Assembly (NCBI GenBank): GCA_024697545.1
Contig: JAILFN010000025.1
Span: forward strand, 1-34,908
DNA: 34,908 nt
Direction of reading: 5' to 3'
DNA from: Ruminococcus sp.
Lineage (GTDB): Bacteria; Bacillota; Clostridia; Oscillospirales; Ruminococcaceae
This document shows, one piece after another, positions 8,161-15,759 of this stretch. Below the pieces are notes generated by a model. That model saw nothing but the letters and a program-made list of their open reading frames with translations. It did no database searches and was not told the origin of the DNA. Every line of letters begins with the position of its first letter. Within the stretch, counting starts at the first letter, position 1. The translations under genes and the position numbers were made by a program.

Positions 8161-10481
8161 GTCCCATAATTACCGAAAGGCTTAAAATATTCGGCATCGT
8201 ACAGGGTGTGGGATTCCGCCCGTTCATGGCAGTCGCCGCAGAGAGATACGGCATACGCGGGACGGTGGCTAACAAAGGCTCATATGTCGAGGCTTACGCA
8301 CAGGGCAGCCGCGAGGCGATAGACGGATACATCGAGGAGATACGCCGCCGCCCGCCCGAGCGCTCGGTGATACTCGACATCGAGCATGAAGAGATCGACC
8401 ACGAGCCGTTTGAAGGCTTCGGGATAATCGAAAGCGAAAAGGAATACGGAAACATCTTCGTATCTCCCGACATTGCGACCTGCGACAAGTGTAAAGCTGA
8501 ACTGTACAGCAAAACGGACAGAAGATATCTACACCCGTTCATAAACTGTACCCAGTGCGGACCGCGCCTCACGATACTCGACACCATGCCCTATGACCGC
8601 GAGCGGACGAGCATGAAGGACTTCCCGATGTGCAAAAGCTGCTCGGACGAATATTACGACCCGTCTACCCGCCGCTTTGACGCGCAGCCCGTCTGCTGCA
8701 ACGAATGCGGTCCCGAGGTATACATCATCGGGCAGGATATAAAGGGCGCTGATGCGATAACGTATATCAGGCGGCTCATAATGGAAGGCGGCGTGGCTGC
8801 CGTCAAGGGCATAGGCGGATTCCATCTTTGCTGCGACGCGCGAAACGACGCAGCGGTAAAACGTCTTCGTGAGCTGAAGCACCGCCCGATGAAGCCCTTC
8901 GCGCTCATGCTGCGTGACATGGACACCGTGCGGCAGGAGTGCGATATCAAGGAGGGGCAGGAGGAGTACCTCACGGGCTGGCAGAAGCCTATAATGCTGC
9001 TCGAAAAGAAAGAAGGCTGCACGATAAGTGAGCTGATAGCGCCCGACAACCTGACCGTCGGGGTCATGCTGCCTTACAACCCCGTTCAGATGCTGCTTTT
9101 CGACTATCCCGACGGGATAGATATGACCGACTGCCTTGTGATGACGAGCGGAAATGCGCGGGGCGCGCCGATATGCCGCACAGATGAGGACGCGGTAAAG
9201 GAGATAGGCGGCTTCTGCGACGCGATACTTTCACACAACAGGCGGATACTGATACGCGCCGACGACACCGTTACCGACTGGCTGTTCGGCAAGCCGTACA
9301 TGATACGCCGTTCACGCGGGTTCGCGCCGCTTCCCGTCATGCTCAAAGCCGAACCTAAGCGGCAGGCGCTGGCGATCGGCGGCGAGCTGAAAAACAGCTT
9401 CTGCATCGCGCGGGGCGGACTGCTCTACGCTTCGCCGTTTGTCGGCGATATGGCGGACATACGCACGGTAAACGCGCTGAAAGAATCGGTCAGAAGAATG
9501 TGCGGGCTGCTTGAAGCTTCGCCCGAGGTCATCGTCTGCGACACCCACCCGATGTACAACACCGTGACCGTCGCGGAGGAGCTGTCCAAAGAAATGGACA
9601 TTCCGCTGCTCCGTATACAGCACCACTACGCTCACATACTCTCCTGCATGGCTGAAAACGGCTGCGATGAGGGCGATCGTGTGATAGGTATCAGCTTCGA
9701 CGGCACGGGCTACGGCGACGACGGCACGATATGGGGCGGCGAGCTTATGATCTGCGGCTTTGGCGGCTATGAGCGGGTCGGCAGCATCGAGCCGTTCATG
9801 CAGGTCGGCGGCGATGCTTCGGCTAAGGAGGGCTGGCGGATAGCGGTACAGCTGATTCGTCAGGGCTTCGGCGAGCAGTCAGGTGAGGTCTGCGAAAAGC
9901 TCGGACTTTGCGACGGCAAAACGTTCAGGCTGCAAGCTATGATGGCTGACAAACGGCTGAACGCGGTAAGATCTACAAGCTGCGGACGGCTTTTCGACGC
10001 AGTCTCGGCGATACTCGGCATACGAACAGCTTCTACATTCGAGGGCGAAGCTTCGACGGCGCTTATGTACCACGCGGAAAGAGCCGTCAAAAGAAACGGA
10101 TCGGTAAGATCAAAGCTGCCTGTAACTATGACAGCCGACAGCGAAACAGGCAGCGGCTTTATTACGCTCGGGACAGGCGAGATCGTGACCGAACTCGCCC
10201 GAAGAAAGCTTGCAGGTGAAGATGCCGAGCTTCTCGCCCTGGAATTCCATTGGGCGCTGTCGGAGCTTATAAGGATATCCTGCATCGGGCTGCGGGAAAG
10301 AACGGGACTTGACACCGTTGCCCTGAGCGGCGGAGTTTTCCAGAACCGGCTGCTGGTGCAGCTGACCAAAACGGCTCTTGAAAAGGCAGGCTTCAAAGTG
10401 CTGCTGCACGGAGTCATCCCGCCAAACGACGGCGGCATATGCGTAGGTCAGGCAGCCTGCGGCGCGCTGATGAAAATGTAA
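8157..10481 (+). CDS. hypF: Carbamoyltransferase HypF
   Basis: HypF turns carbamoyl phosphate and ATP into a carbamoyl group on the C-terminal cysteine of HypE, the first step in making cyanide ligands. At about 774 residues it is full length. The domains appear in order: acylphosphatase (about 5-90, GIVQGVGFRPF), two C-x2-C/C-x2-C zinc fingers (about 109-187, CDKC, CTQC, CKSC, CNEC), a YrdC-like domain (about 200-385) and a Kae1-like carbamoyltransferase domain with IQHHYAH. The start is uncertain because the GTG at 8157 lies within the ribosome site; ATT at 8169 is a plausible alternative. It follows NifK-like 2 closely and leads the hyp group. No NiFe-hydrogenase gene is present. Confidence 0.95.
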   Translation: MSPIITERLKIFGIVQGVGFRPFMAVAAERYGIRGTVANKGSYVEAYAQGSREAIDGYIEEIRRRPPERSVILDIEHEEIDHEPFEGFGIIESEKEYGNIFVSPDIATCDKCKAELYSKTDRRYLHPFINCTQCGPRLTILDTMPYDRERTSMKDFPMCKSCSDEYYDPSTRRFDAQPVCCNECGPEVYIIGQDIKGADAITYIRRLIMEGGVAAVKGIGGFHLCCDARNDAAVKRLRELKHRPMKPFALMLRDMDTVRQECDIKEGQEEYLTGWQKPIMLLEKKEGCTISELIAPDNLTVGVMLPYNPVQMLLFDYPDGIDMTDCLVMTSGNARGAPICRTDEDAVKEIGGFCDAILSHNRRILIRADDTVTDWLFGKPYMIRRSRGFAPLPVMLKAEPKRQALAIGGELKNSFCIARGGLLYASPFVGDMADIRTVNALKESVRRMCGLLEASPEVIVCDTHPMYNTVTVAEELSKEMDIPLLRIQHHYAHILSCMAENGCDEGDRVIGISFDGTGYGDDGTIWGGELMICGFGGYERVGSIEPFMQVGGDASAKEGWRIAVQLIRQGFGEQSGEVCEKLGLCDGKTFRLQAMMADKRLNAVRSTSCGRLFDAVSAILGIRTASTFEGEASTALMYHAERAVKRNGSVRSKLPVTMTADSETGSGFITLGTGEIVTELARRKLAGEDAELLALEFHWALSELIRISCIGLRERTGLDTVALSGGVFQNRLLVQLTKTALEKAGFKVLLHGVIPPNDGGICVGQAACGALMKM

Positions 10482-10517
10482 AAACTGCTGCTGTGTAAAT
10501 GAGATCACACGCAGTTT
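10482..10517 (+). other. Hairpin in the hypF-hypC gap
   Basis: AAACTGC and GTGT blocks on the left arm (10482-10496) pair with ACACGCAGTTT on the right arm (10507-10517), with a small bulge. It starts right after the hypF stop and lacks a U-tract, so it is not a normal terminator. It may mark mRNA processing or protect an end, allowing different HypC output. A TATAAT-like sequence at 10524-10529 has no good -35 box. Confidence 0.45.
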
Positions 10518-10553
10518 AAGGCTTATAATAATAAATAATCGGAGGTATATATC

Positions 10554-10763
10554 ATGTGTGTTGGATTAGCATCTAAAGTTGTAAAGGTAAATGACGGCAC
10601 CGCCGTTATCGACGCGGGCGGCGCTCAGAGATCTGTAAGTGCGGGCGTGCTGACAGACCTTGAGCCGGGAGATTATGTGATGGTACACGCGGGCGTTGCC
10701 ATCGCTAAGATCACACAGTCGGACGAGGACGAGGCAAATGACCTGATGGAGAACCTGATATGA
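10554..10763 (+). CDS. hypC: HypC-type metallochaperone
   Basis: This 69-residue protein is a HypC/HybG chaperone, which holds iron with HypD while two CN and one CO are added, then carries the unit to its target. The essential N-terminal cysteine is present (MCVGLASKV, C2), and GDYVMVHAGVAI is the typical core beta-barrel segment. GGAGGT lies 7 bases before the ATG. It overlaps hypD by four bases (ATGA), matching the known HypC-HypD complex. In NiFe-hydrogenase systems the target is the large subunit; here no such gene is visible. Confidence 0.92.
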   Translation: MCVGLASKVVKVNDGTAVIDAGGAQRSVSAGVLTDLEPGDYVMVHAGVAIAKITQSDEDEANDLMENLI

Positions 10764-11812
10764 ACGAGACTATAAAAGCTGCGAGGGATATAATAACCTC
10801 ATACGACGGCAGACCGCTGAGGATCATGGAGGTCTGCGGAACACATACCCACGAATTTTTCAGGCTCGGCGTGAGAAAGCTGCTGCCCGAAAAGGTAGAC
10901 CTGATATCGGGTCCCGGATGTCCCGTCTGTGTGACGGCGGTCGGCTTTATCGACGAAGCCTGCTGGCTGGCGCTTGAAAAAAACTGCATCATCTGCACCT
11001 TCGGAGACCTTATAAAAGTTCCCGGAACCACCATGAGCCTTGCGGGGGCAAGGTCGCAGGGCGCGGAGATACGCCCCGTATACTCCCCTCTTGACGCTGT
11101 TGAGATCGCAAAGCAGACCCCCGACAGGCAGGTGGTCTTCCTTGCCGTGGGATTTGAGACCACCACTCCTTCGGCGTGCCTTGCGGCAAAGCAGGCTAAA
11201 GAGCTGGGGCTCAGCAACTTCTCGCTGCTCACCGCCAACAAGACGATGCCAAACGCATATCAGGCGCTTGTCGGCAGTGCTGACGCTTTCATCTATCCCG
11301 GTCACGTCAACGCGATAACGGGTAATTCCGTCTGCAAGAAGCTCTGCGAGGAGCAGGGCGTTTCGGGCGTGGTCGCGGGCTTTACCGCTTCCGAGCTTAT
11401 AACGGCGCTTGCGGTTGCTATAAAGCTGCTCGAAAAGGGAGAGCCGTTCTTCCGCAACTGTTACCCGAGAGTGGTAAAAGATGAGGGCAACCCCGAAGCG
11501 ATAGCCCTCATGAACGAAGTAATGGAGCCCTGCGACAACGAATGGCGCGGACTCGGGCTTATAAATGGCTCGGGCATGAAGCTCAGACCCGAGTACGCCG
11601 AATTTGATTCGCGCATAAAGTTCTCAATGCCCGAGATAAAAGGCAAGCCCAACCCCGCCTGCCGCTGCGGCGATGTGCTTCAGGGCAAGTGCAAGCCCTC
11701 CGACTGCAAGGTTTTCGGCAAGGGCTGCACGCCGCTTCACCCCGTCGGAGCCTGCATGGTATCCGACGAAGGCGCCTGCTCGGCTTACTATCAGTACGCA
11801 GGGATAGTCTGA
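10760..11812 (+). CDS. hypD: HypD, Fe(CN)2CO assembly scaffold
   Basis: HypD is the iron-sulfur scaffold where cyanide from HypE is placed on the iron shared with HypC. The 350-residue length is typical. Catalytic cysteines C26 (EVCGTHTHE), C54 and C57 (GPGCPVC) keep the same 28- and 3-residue spacing as C41, C69 and C72 of E. coli HypD. ICTFGDLIKVPG is another family hallmark, and a C-terminal cysteine set (CRCGDVLQGKCKPSDC onward) fits the [4Fe-4S] site. It is coupled to hypC by an ATGA overlap. The protein looks fully functional. Confidence 0.95.
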   Translation: MNETIKAARDIITSYDGRPLRIMEVCGTHTHEFFRLGVRKLLPEKVDLISGPGCPVCVTAVGFIDEACWLALEKNCIICTFGDLIKVPGTTMSLAGARSQGAEIRPVYSPLDAVEIAKQTPDRQVVFLAVGFETTTPSACLAAKQAKELGLSNFSLLTANKTMPNAYQALVGSADAFIYPGHVNAITGNSVCKKLCEEQGVSGVVAGFTASELITALAVAIKLLEKGEPFFRNCYPRVVKDEGNPEAIALMNEVMEPCDNEWRGLGLINGSGMKLRPEYAEFDSRIKFSMPEIKGKPNPACRCGDVLQGKCKPSDCKVFGKGCTPLHPVGACMVSDEGACSAYYQYAGIV

Positions 11813-11867
11813 GCGCTCTCAACATTTTCGCAGTTACTCAGAATAATAGATCAAAGGAGATTTTGTT

Positions 11868-12872
11868 ATGTCAAATACAGTTACCCTCGCCCACGGTGCG
11901 GGCGGAAAGCAGACAAGTGAGCTTATCGAAAAGGTGTTCAAGGCACACTTTTCAAATCCCGAATTCACCCCCGATGATGCGGCGGTGCTCCCCGCACCCG
12001 GCGGAAGGCTCGCTATGAGCACAGACGGATTCATCGTTTCACCCTGGGAGTTCAACGGCGGGAACATCGGCAAGCTCAGCATCTGCGGCACGGTCAACGA
12101 TCTCGCCTGCATGGGCGCTAAGCCGCTTTACATGACCTGCGCTTTCGTTATCGAGGAAGGCTTCCCGATGGACAAGCTCGAGGAGATCGCGGCTTCAATG
12201 GAGAAGACTGCCGCGGAAGTCGGCGTTAAGATCGTGGCAGGCGACACAAAGGTCGCGGGCAAGGGTCAGTGCGACGGCGTTTTCATCACGACGACGGGTA
12301 TCGGTCAGATAGTTGACGGCGCAGATACCTCGGGCAACTATGCAAAGCCCGGCGATGCCGTTATCGTAAGCGGTGACGTCGGCAGGCACGGCTGCACAAT
12401 ACTTATAGCACGCGATGACTACGGCATTGAGTCGGACGTTGACAGCGACTGCGCTCCGCTCTGGGGCACCGTTGAATCCATGCTGAACGTCACGAAGGAT
12501 ATCCACGTTATCCGCGACGCCACACGCGGCGGAGTAGGTACAGTGCTCTATGAGATAGCGGGACAGAGCAACATAGGTATCCGCCTCAATGCTTCTGCCA
12601 TCCCCGTTGACGAGCGTGTAAAGGGTGTCTGCGGTATGCTGGGTCTTGAGCCGCTCTACCTCGCCTGCGAAGGCAGACTTGTCATCTTCGCGCCGCAGGA
12701 GCACGCTGAGGCTCTCGTTGCCGAGCTGAGAAAGGGCAAGTACACCGCAAATGCCGCGATCATCGGCACCGTTACCGAAGAAAATGCGGGACGTGTCATC
12801 ATGGAAACAGAGATAGGCACGCAGACGGTACTTCCCCAGCCCAAGGGCGAGCTTCTGCCGCGTATCTGCTAA
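11868..12872 (+). CDS. hypE: HypE, thiocarbamate dehydratase
   Basis: HypE dehydrates the carbamoyl group received from HypF to a protein thiocyanate, the direct source of CN ligands. The 334-residue protein has the PurM/ThiL-like ATP-binding fold (AHGAGGKQTSELI near the N-terminus, DDAAVLP, and DATRGGVGTVLYEIA). It ends in exactly PRIC, the exposed C-terminal cysteine (C334) that carries the carbamoyl and cyano groups. AAAGGAG precedes the ATG. The 55-base gap after hypD holds no terminator. With HypF, HypC and HypD it completes the cyanide-CO iron pathway, while hypA and hypB for nickel insertion are missing. Confidence 0.95.
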   Translation: MSNTVTLAHGAGGKQTSELIEKVFKAHFSNPEFTPDDAAVLPAPGGRLAMSTDGFIVSPWEFNGGNIGKLSICGTVNDLACMGAKPLYMTCAFVIEEGFPMDKLEEIAASMEKTAAEVGVKIVAGDTKVAGKGQCDGVFITTTGIGQIVDGADTSGNYAKPGDAVIVSGDVGRHGCTILIARDDYGIESDVDSDCAPLWGTVESMLNVTKDIHVIRDATRGGVGTVLYEIAGQSNIGIRLNASAIPVDERVKGVCGMLGLEPLYLACEGRLVIFAPQEHAEALVAELRKGKYTANAAIIGTVTEENAGRVIMETEIGTQTVLPQPKGELLPRIC

Positions 12873-12882
12873 GGAGGGCACT

Positions 12883-13380
12883 ATGGAGCTGAGAGCTTTC
12901 AGGAATGAAGACGCGGCTGTCATCTGCAAATGGATACGCACCGAGCCTGAGCTTTACCGCTGGTCTGCCGACAGGTTCAACAAATTCCCGCTGACGGGCG
13001 AGGACATAGTCGGCAGCTACACGCCGCAGCGTGAGAGCGGGCGCTTCTTTCCGCTGACTGCGATAGATGAAAGCGGCAAGGCTGTCGGGCATTTCATCAT
13101 CCGCTATCCCCGCGAGGACGATGATTCGACCGTAAGGTTCGGGTTCGTGATACTCGACCCCGAGCAGAGGGGCAAAGGGCTCGGCAAGGAGATGTTAAGG
13201 CTCGGCATACAGTACGTCAGGGAAAAACTTGATGTCGGCAGGATAGACCTCGGGGTGTTTGCAGGCAACGAAAGCGCCGAGGGCTGTTACAAGGCAGTCG
13301 GCTTCAGGGAATACAGCCGCCGCAGCTGTGAGATGCCGATAGGTACATGGGAATGCATCGACATGGAATTGTTCATATAG
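12883..13380 (+). CDS. GNAT-family N-acetyltransferase
   Basis: This 165-residue protein is a GCN5-related acetyltransferase of the RimJ/RimL-like type, which moves an acetyl group from acetyl-CoA to an amine on a protein or small molecule. The acetyl-CoA site is FVILDPEQRGKGLGKEML (Q/R-x-x-G-x-G/A), with later motifs GVFAGNESAEGCYKAVGF. GGAGG precedes the ATG and it begins 10 bases after hypE, so it belongs to the operon and is its last gene. The substrate cannot be told from sequence. It could modify a cofactor precursor or a maturation protein, or be an unrelated passenger. Confidence 0.85.
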   Translation: MELRAFRNEDAAVICKWIRTEPELYRWSADRFNKFPLTGEDIVGSYTPQRESGRFFPLTAIDESGKAVGHFIIRYPREDDDSTVRFGFVILDPEQRGKGLGKEMLRLGIQYVREKLDVGRIDLGVFAGNESAEGCYKAVGFREYSRRSCEMPIGTWECIDMELFI

Positions 13381-13382
13381 AA

Positions 13383-13425
13383 ACACAAAAGCGTGAGAGT
13401 TTTGATGCTCTCACGCTATTTGTGT
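13383..13425 (+). terminator. Terminator of the hydE-nif-like-hyp operon
   Basis: A perfect 10-base stem (13390-13399 with 13408-13417) has an 8-base loop and further outer pairing of ACACAAA with TTTGTGT. It begins 2 bases after the GNAT stop. It may also stop leftward transcription from the isomerase gene. A second small hairpin (13439-13456, TTGCAGC/GCTGCAA) follows; 13457-13532 holds nothing else recognisable. Confidence 0.85.
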
Positions 13426-13532
13426 CATTTCAGGGGAGTTGCAGCTTTCGCTGCAAATTGGGGGTATAGTTTGGTGGGGTGGGCTGCAAAAGTGCCGCAC
13501 CCTGATATAATAAGATATAATATCTAAAAAGC

Positions 13533-15038
13533 TCAGTTCTTATAGGGGTTCTCGCCGTAGTAGCGGGTTGCTGCGGGGCGGTTGTACTCGCGGTCCTCAA
13601 CGCCCAGGTATTTGAGCAGATCGAACAGCGCCCTGCCGTGGTGACCGAAAACTACCGAACCGTGATGCGGGTAGCCCTTTTCGATAAGGACATAGCGGTA
13701 GAATCTGCCCATTTCCTTTATGGCGAAAATGCCGATCGTTCCGAAGGAGCGTGTAGCCACGGGGAGTATCTCACCCTCTGCGGCGTAGCTGCGGAGAGCT
13801 GCGTCGGCAGTGGACTGAAGACGGAAGAAGGTGATCTCACCCGGCTTTATGTCGCCCTCGAGAGTGCCGCGTGTGATATCGGGCTCCTTGTCGGGCTCAA
13901 GACCGCGGTGCATTATGCGCTGATACTTCATCACGGGGCTCTGCATTATGCAGGAAGAACCGTTGCCGCAGTGGAAGCCCATAAAGGTATCACGCTGGGT
14001 ATAGTCATATTTGCCCGCGATATCCTCACGATAGATATTAGCGGGAACGGTGTTGTTGATGTCAAGCAGGGTAACGACCTCATCGGAGACACACTCGCCG
14101 ATATACTCGGAAAGCACGCCGTAGATATCGACCTCGCAGCTTACGGGTATCCCGCGTGCACCGAGCCTGCCGTTTACATAGCAGGGCACGAAGCCGAACT
14201 GCGTCTGGAATGAAGGCCAGCACTTGTTGGCGAACGCCACGAACTGTCTTTCACCCTTGTGAGCCTCAGCCCAGTCGGTGAGGGTAAGCTCATACTGTGC
14301 CAGTCTGGGGAGTATTCCCGACATCTTGTTGCCTGCGCCGAGCTCTGCCGCCATCTCATCCACCAGTGCGGGGATACGGGGGTCGTCCTTGTGCTCGTTA
14401 AATGAAGCAAACAGGTCAAGCTCGGAGTTCTCCTCGATCTCAACACCAAGGTCGTAAAGTCTTGCTATCGGCGCATTGCAGGCAAGAAAATCCTGCGGAC
14501 GGGGGCCAAAGCTTATGATCTTGAGGTTCCTGAGCCCTACCACGCCGCGCGCGATGGGGATAAACTCATTTATCATATCGGCGACCTCGGGAGCGGTGCC
14601 GACGGGGTATTCGGGTATGTAAGCCCTGATGCCACGAAGCTTTAAATTGTAGCTTGCATTGAGCATTCCGCAGTAAGCGTCGCCGCGGTCATCTATAAGG
14701 GCATCTCCGCAGTCATCTTCGGCGGCAGCCACATACATGGCGGGACCGTCAAAATACTTTGCGAGCAGTGTCTCGGGGGTCTCGGGACCGAAATTTCCGA
14801 GGTAAACGACCAGCGCATTGCAGCCTGCTCCGTTGATCTCGCCGAGAGCCTTTCTCATGTCAAGCTCATTCTCGATAACCGTAGGACAGACGAACAATTC
14901 GTCGGCGGAGTATTTCTCAGCGTAAGCCTTTGCAACGGCGTCCCTTCTTGCCTCCGAAAGGCTCATGGGGAAACAATCGCGGGAAACAGCGACGAGTGCA
15001 AGCTTTATCTGAGGGATATTTCCAAGTTTATTGCCCAT
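13533..15038 (-). CDS. L-fucose/L-arabinose isomerase family protein
   Basis: This 501-residue protein belongs to the L-fucose isomerase-like superfamily, cytoplasmic metal-dependent aldose-ketose isomerases. The N-terminal Rossmann-like region has the Glu-rich VIENELDMRKAL; the middle has NLKIISFGPRPQDFLACNAP and a conserved FGFVPCYVNGRLGARGIPVSCEVDIYG segment; the C-terminal part is rich in His (FMGFHCGNGSS, GYPHHGSVVFGHHG), suited to metal and sugar binding. The start at 15038 is preceded by GGAGG 8 bases away; an upstream ATG at 15062 overlaps that site and is rejected. AraR-like operators upstream suggest L-arabinose as inducer or substrate, but family members act on several sugars, so the substrate is inferred. 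Confidence 0.8.
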   Translation of the reverse strand: MGNKLGNIPQIKLALVAVSRDCFPMSLSEARRDAVAKAYAEKYSADELFVCPTVIENELDMRKALGEINGAGCNALVVYLGNFGPETPETLLAKYFDGPAMYVAAAEDDCGDALIDDRGDAYCGMLNASYNLKLRGIRAYIPEYPVGTAPEVADMINEFIPIARGVVGLRNLKIISFGPRPQDFLACNAPIARLYDLGVEIEENSELDLFASFNEHKDDPRIPALVDEMAAELGAGNKMSGILPRLAQYELTLTDWAEAHKGERQFVAFANKCWPSFQTQFGFVPCYVNGRLGARGIPVSCEVDIYGVLSEYIGECVSDEVVTLLDINNTVPANIYREDIAGKYDYTQRDTFMGFHCGNGSSCIMQSPVMKYQRIMHRGLEPDKEPDITRGTLEGDIKPGEITFFRLQSTADAALRSYAAEGEILPVATRSFGTIGIFAIKEMGRFYRYVLIEKGYPHHGSVVFGHHGRALFDLLKYLGVEDREYNRPAATRYYGENPYKN

Positions 15039-15065
15039 TTTTTCAGACCTCCATATACACATTAA

Positions 15066-15081
15066 AATTGACCGTACAAGT
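15066..15081. promoter_or_regulatory. AraR-like operator, downstream box
   Basis: Read on the minus strand, ACTTGTACGGTCAATT matches the AraR operator ATTTGTACGTACAAAT at 12 of 16 positions by hand. It lies between the promoter and the ribosome site of the isomerase gene, where a bound repressor would block transcription. Confidence 0.4.
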
Positions 15082-15110
15082 ATACGTTGGTAAAAGTAAC
15101 CGCTGACATA

Positions 15111-15139
15111 ATTATATCACACTGCCGCGAAAAATTAGT
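15111..15139 (-). promoter_or_regulatory. Isomerase promoter
   Basis: On the minus strand a perfect TATAAT (15111-15116) has a weak ACTAAT -35 box 17 bases upstream. A weak -35 fits a regulated promoter, and AraR-like boxes lie on both sides. Confidence 0.6.
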
Positions 15140-15205
15140 GAACTTTTTGTAAATATAGAGGCGCTTTTTTGAAAAGTACGGATAAATTTGATATATTTCC
15201 AAAAT

Positions 15206-15221
15206 ATTTGTATGTACAAAA
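15206..15221. promoter_or_regulatory. AraR-like operator, upstream box
   Basis: ATTTGTATGTACAAAA matches the Bacillus AraR operator ATTTGTACGTACAAAT at 14 of 16 positions and is nearly palindromic. It lies upstream of the isomerase promoter, about 140 bases centre to centre from the second box, so looping between two bound repressors is possible. No araR gene is in the window. Confidence 0.6.
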
Positions 15222-15255
15222 GCGACTGTGATGTGACCAAAACGGATAATGTATG

Positions 15256-15759
15256 TTATTTTCGGTCATTTTTGCTTCTCAGCGCGAACACGGCTGTGCT
15301 GATAAGTATCCCGACTGCCGCTCCTGCCGTGTCTATGCAAACATCGCGAAGCTGACAGGAGCGCCCCGGCACGAAGTGCTGGTGCAGCTCATCGCTCACG
15401 GCGTAAAGCAGGCAAAACCCCAAAGCCGAAAGGGCGCAGTTCCTTGTAAGCACGGGACGACCGACGGCAAGGAACATCTGTACCGAAAGTACACCAAGAA
15501 TAAGATAGACCGTGAAGTGGGCTGCCTTGCGTACCCGGAACTGCATACTTTCGATAAGCTCTTCACGGGCGGCATCGCTCAGGTCGGTAAAGCCCGATAC
15601 GGTTATGCGGCAGGTCATGTATATCACGCCGCCGCTGGTCTCGGAGGATTCGTCTGCCTTCTGTGCGGAAAATGTGAATATCACCCCGCACCAGATGACC
15701 GTCAGCAGGATAAACACAAGCGCACGGATGTTTATTTCCGCCTTACGCTTCTTTATCAT
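15256..15759 (-). CDS. VanZ-like membrane protein
   Basis: This 167-residue integral membrane protein is VanZ-like. Signature parts are FRVRKAAHFTVYLILGVLS in the middle and YAVSDELHQHFVPGRSCQLRDVCIDTAG near the end, with about four hydrophobic helices. VanZ itself gives low teicoplanin resistance, but most members have no known role. I start it at 15759, where AGAGGTG precedes the ATG; a start 7 codons earlier is possible. It overlaps the 3' end of the CCA gene by 17 bases and is probably co-transcribed with it. Confidence 0.85.
   Translation of the reverse strand: MIKKRKAEINIRALVFILLTVIWCGVIFTFSAQKADESSETSGGVIYMTCRITVSGFTDLSDAAREELIESMQFRVRKAAHFTVYLILGVLSVQMFLAVGRPVLTRNCALSALGFCLLYAVSDELHQHFVPGRSCQLRDVCIDTAGAAVGILISTAVFALRSKNDRK

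Noticed and set aside
13500-13530. TATAAT-like sequences before the isomerase stop as a rightward promoter
   Set aside because: There is no -35 box at a proper distance and no gene to the right on the plus strand.
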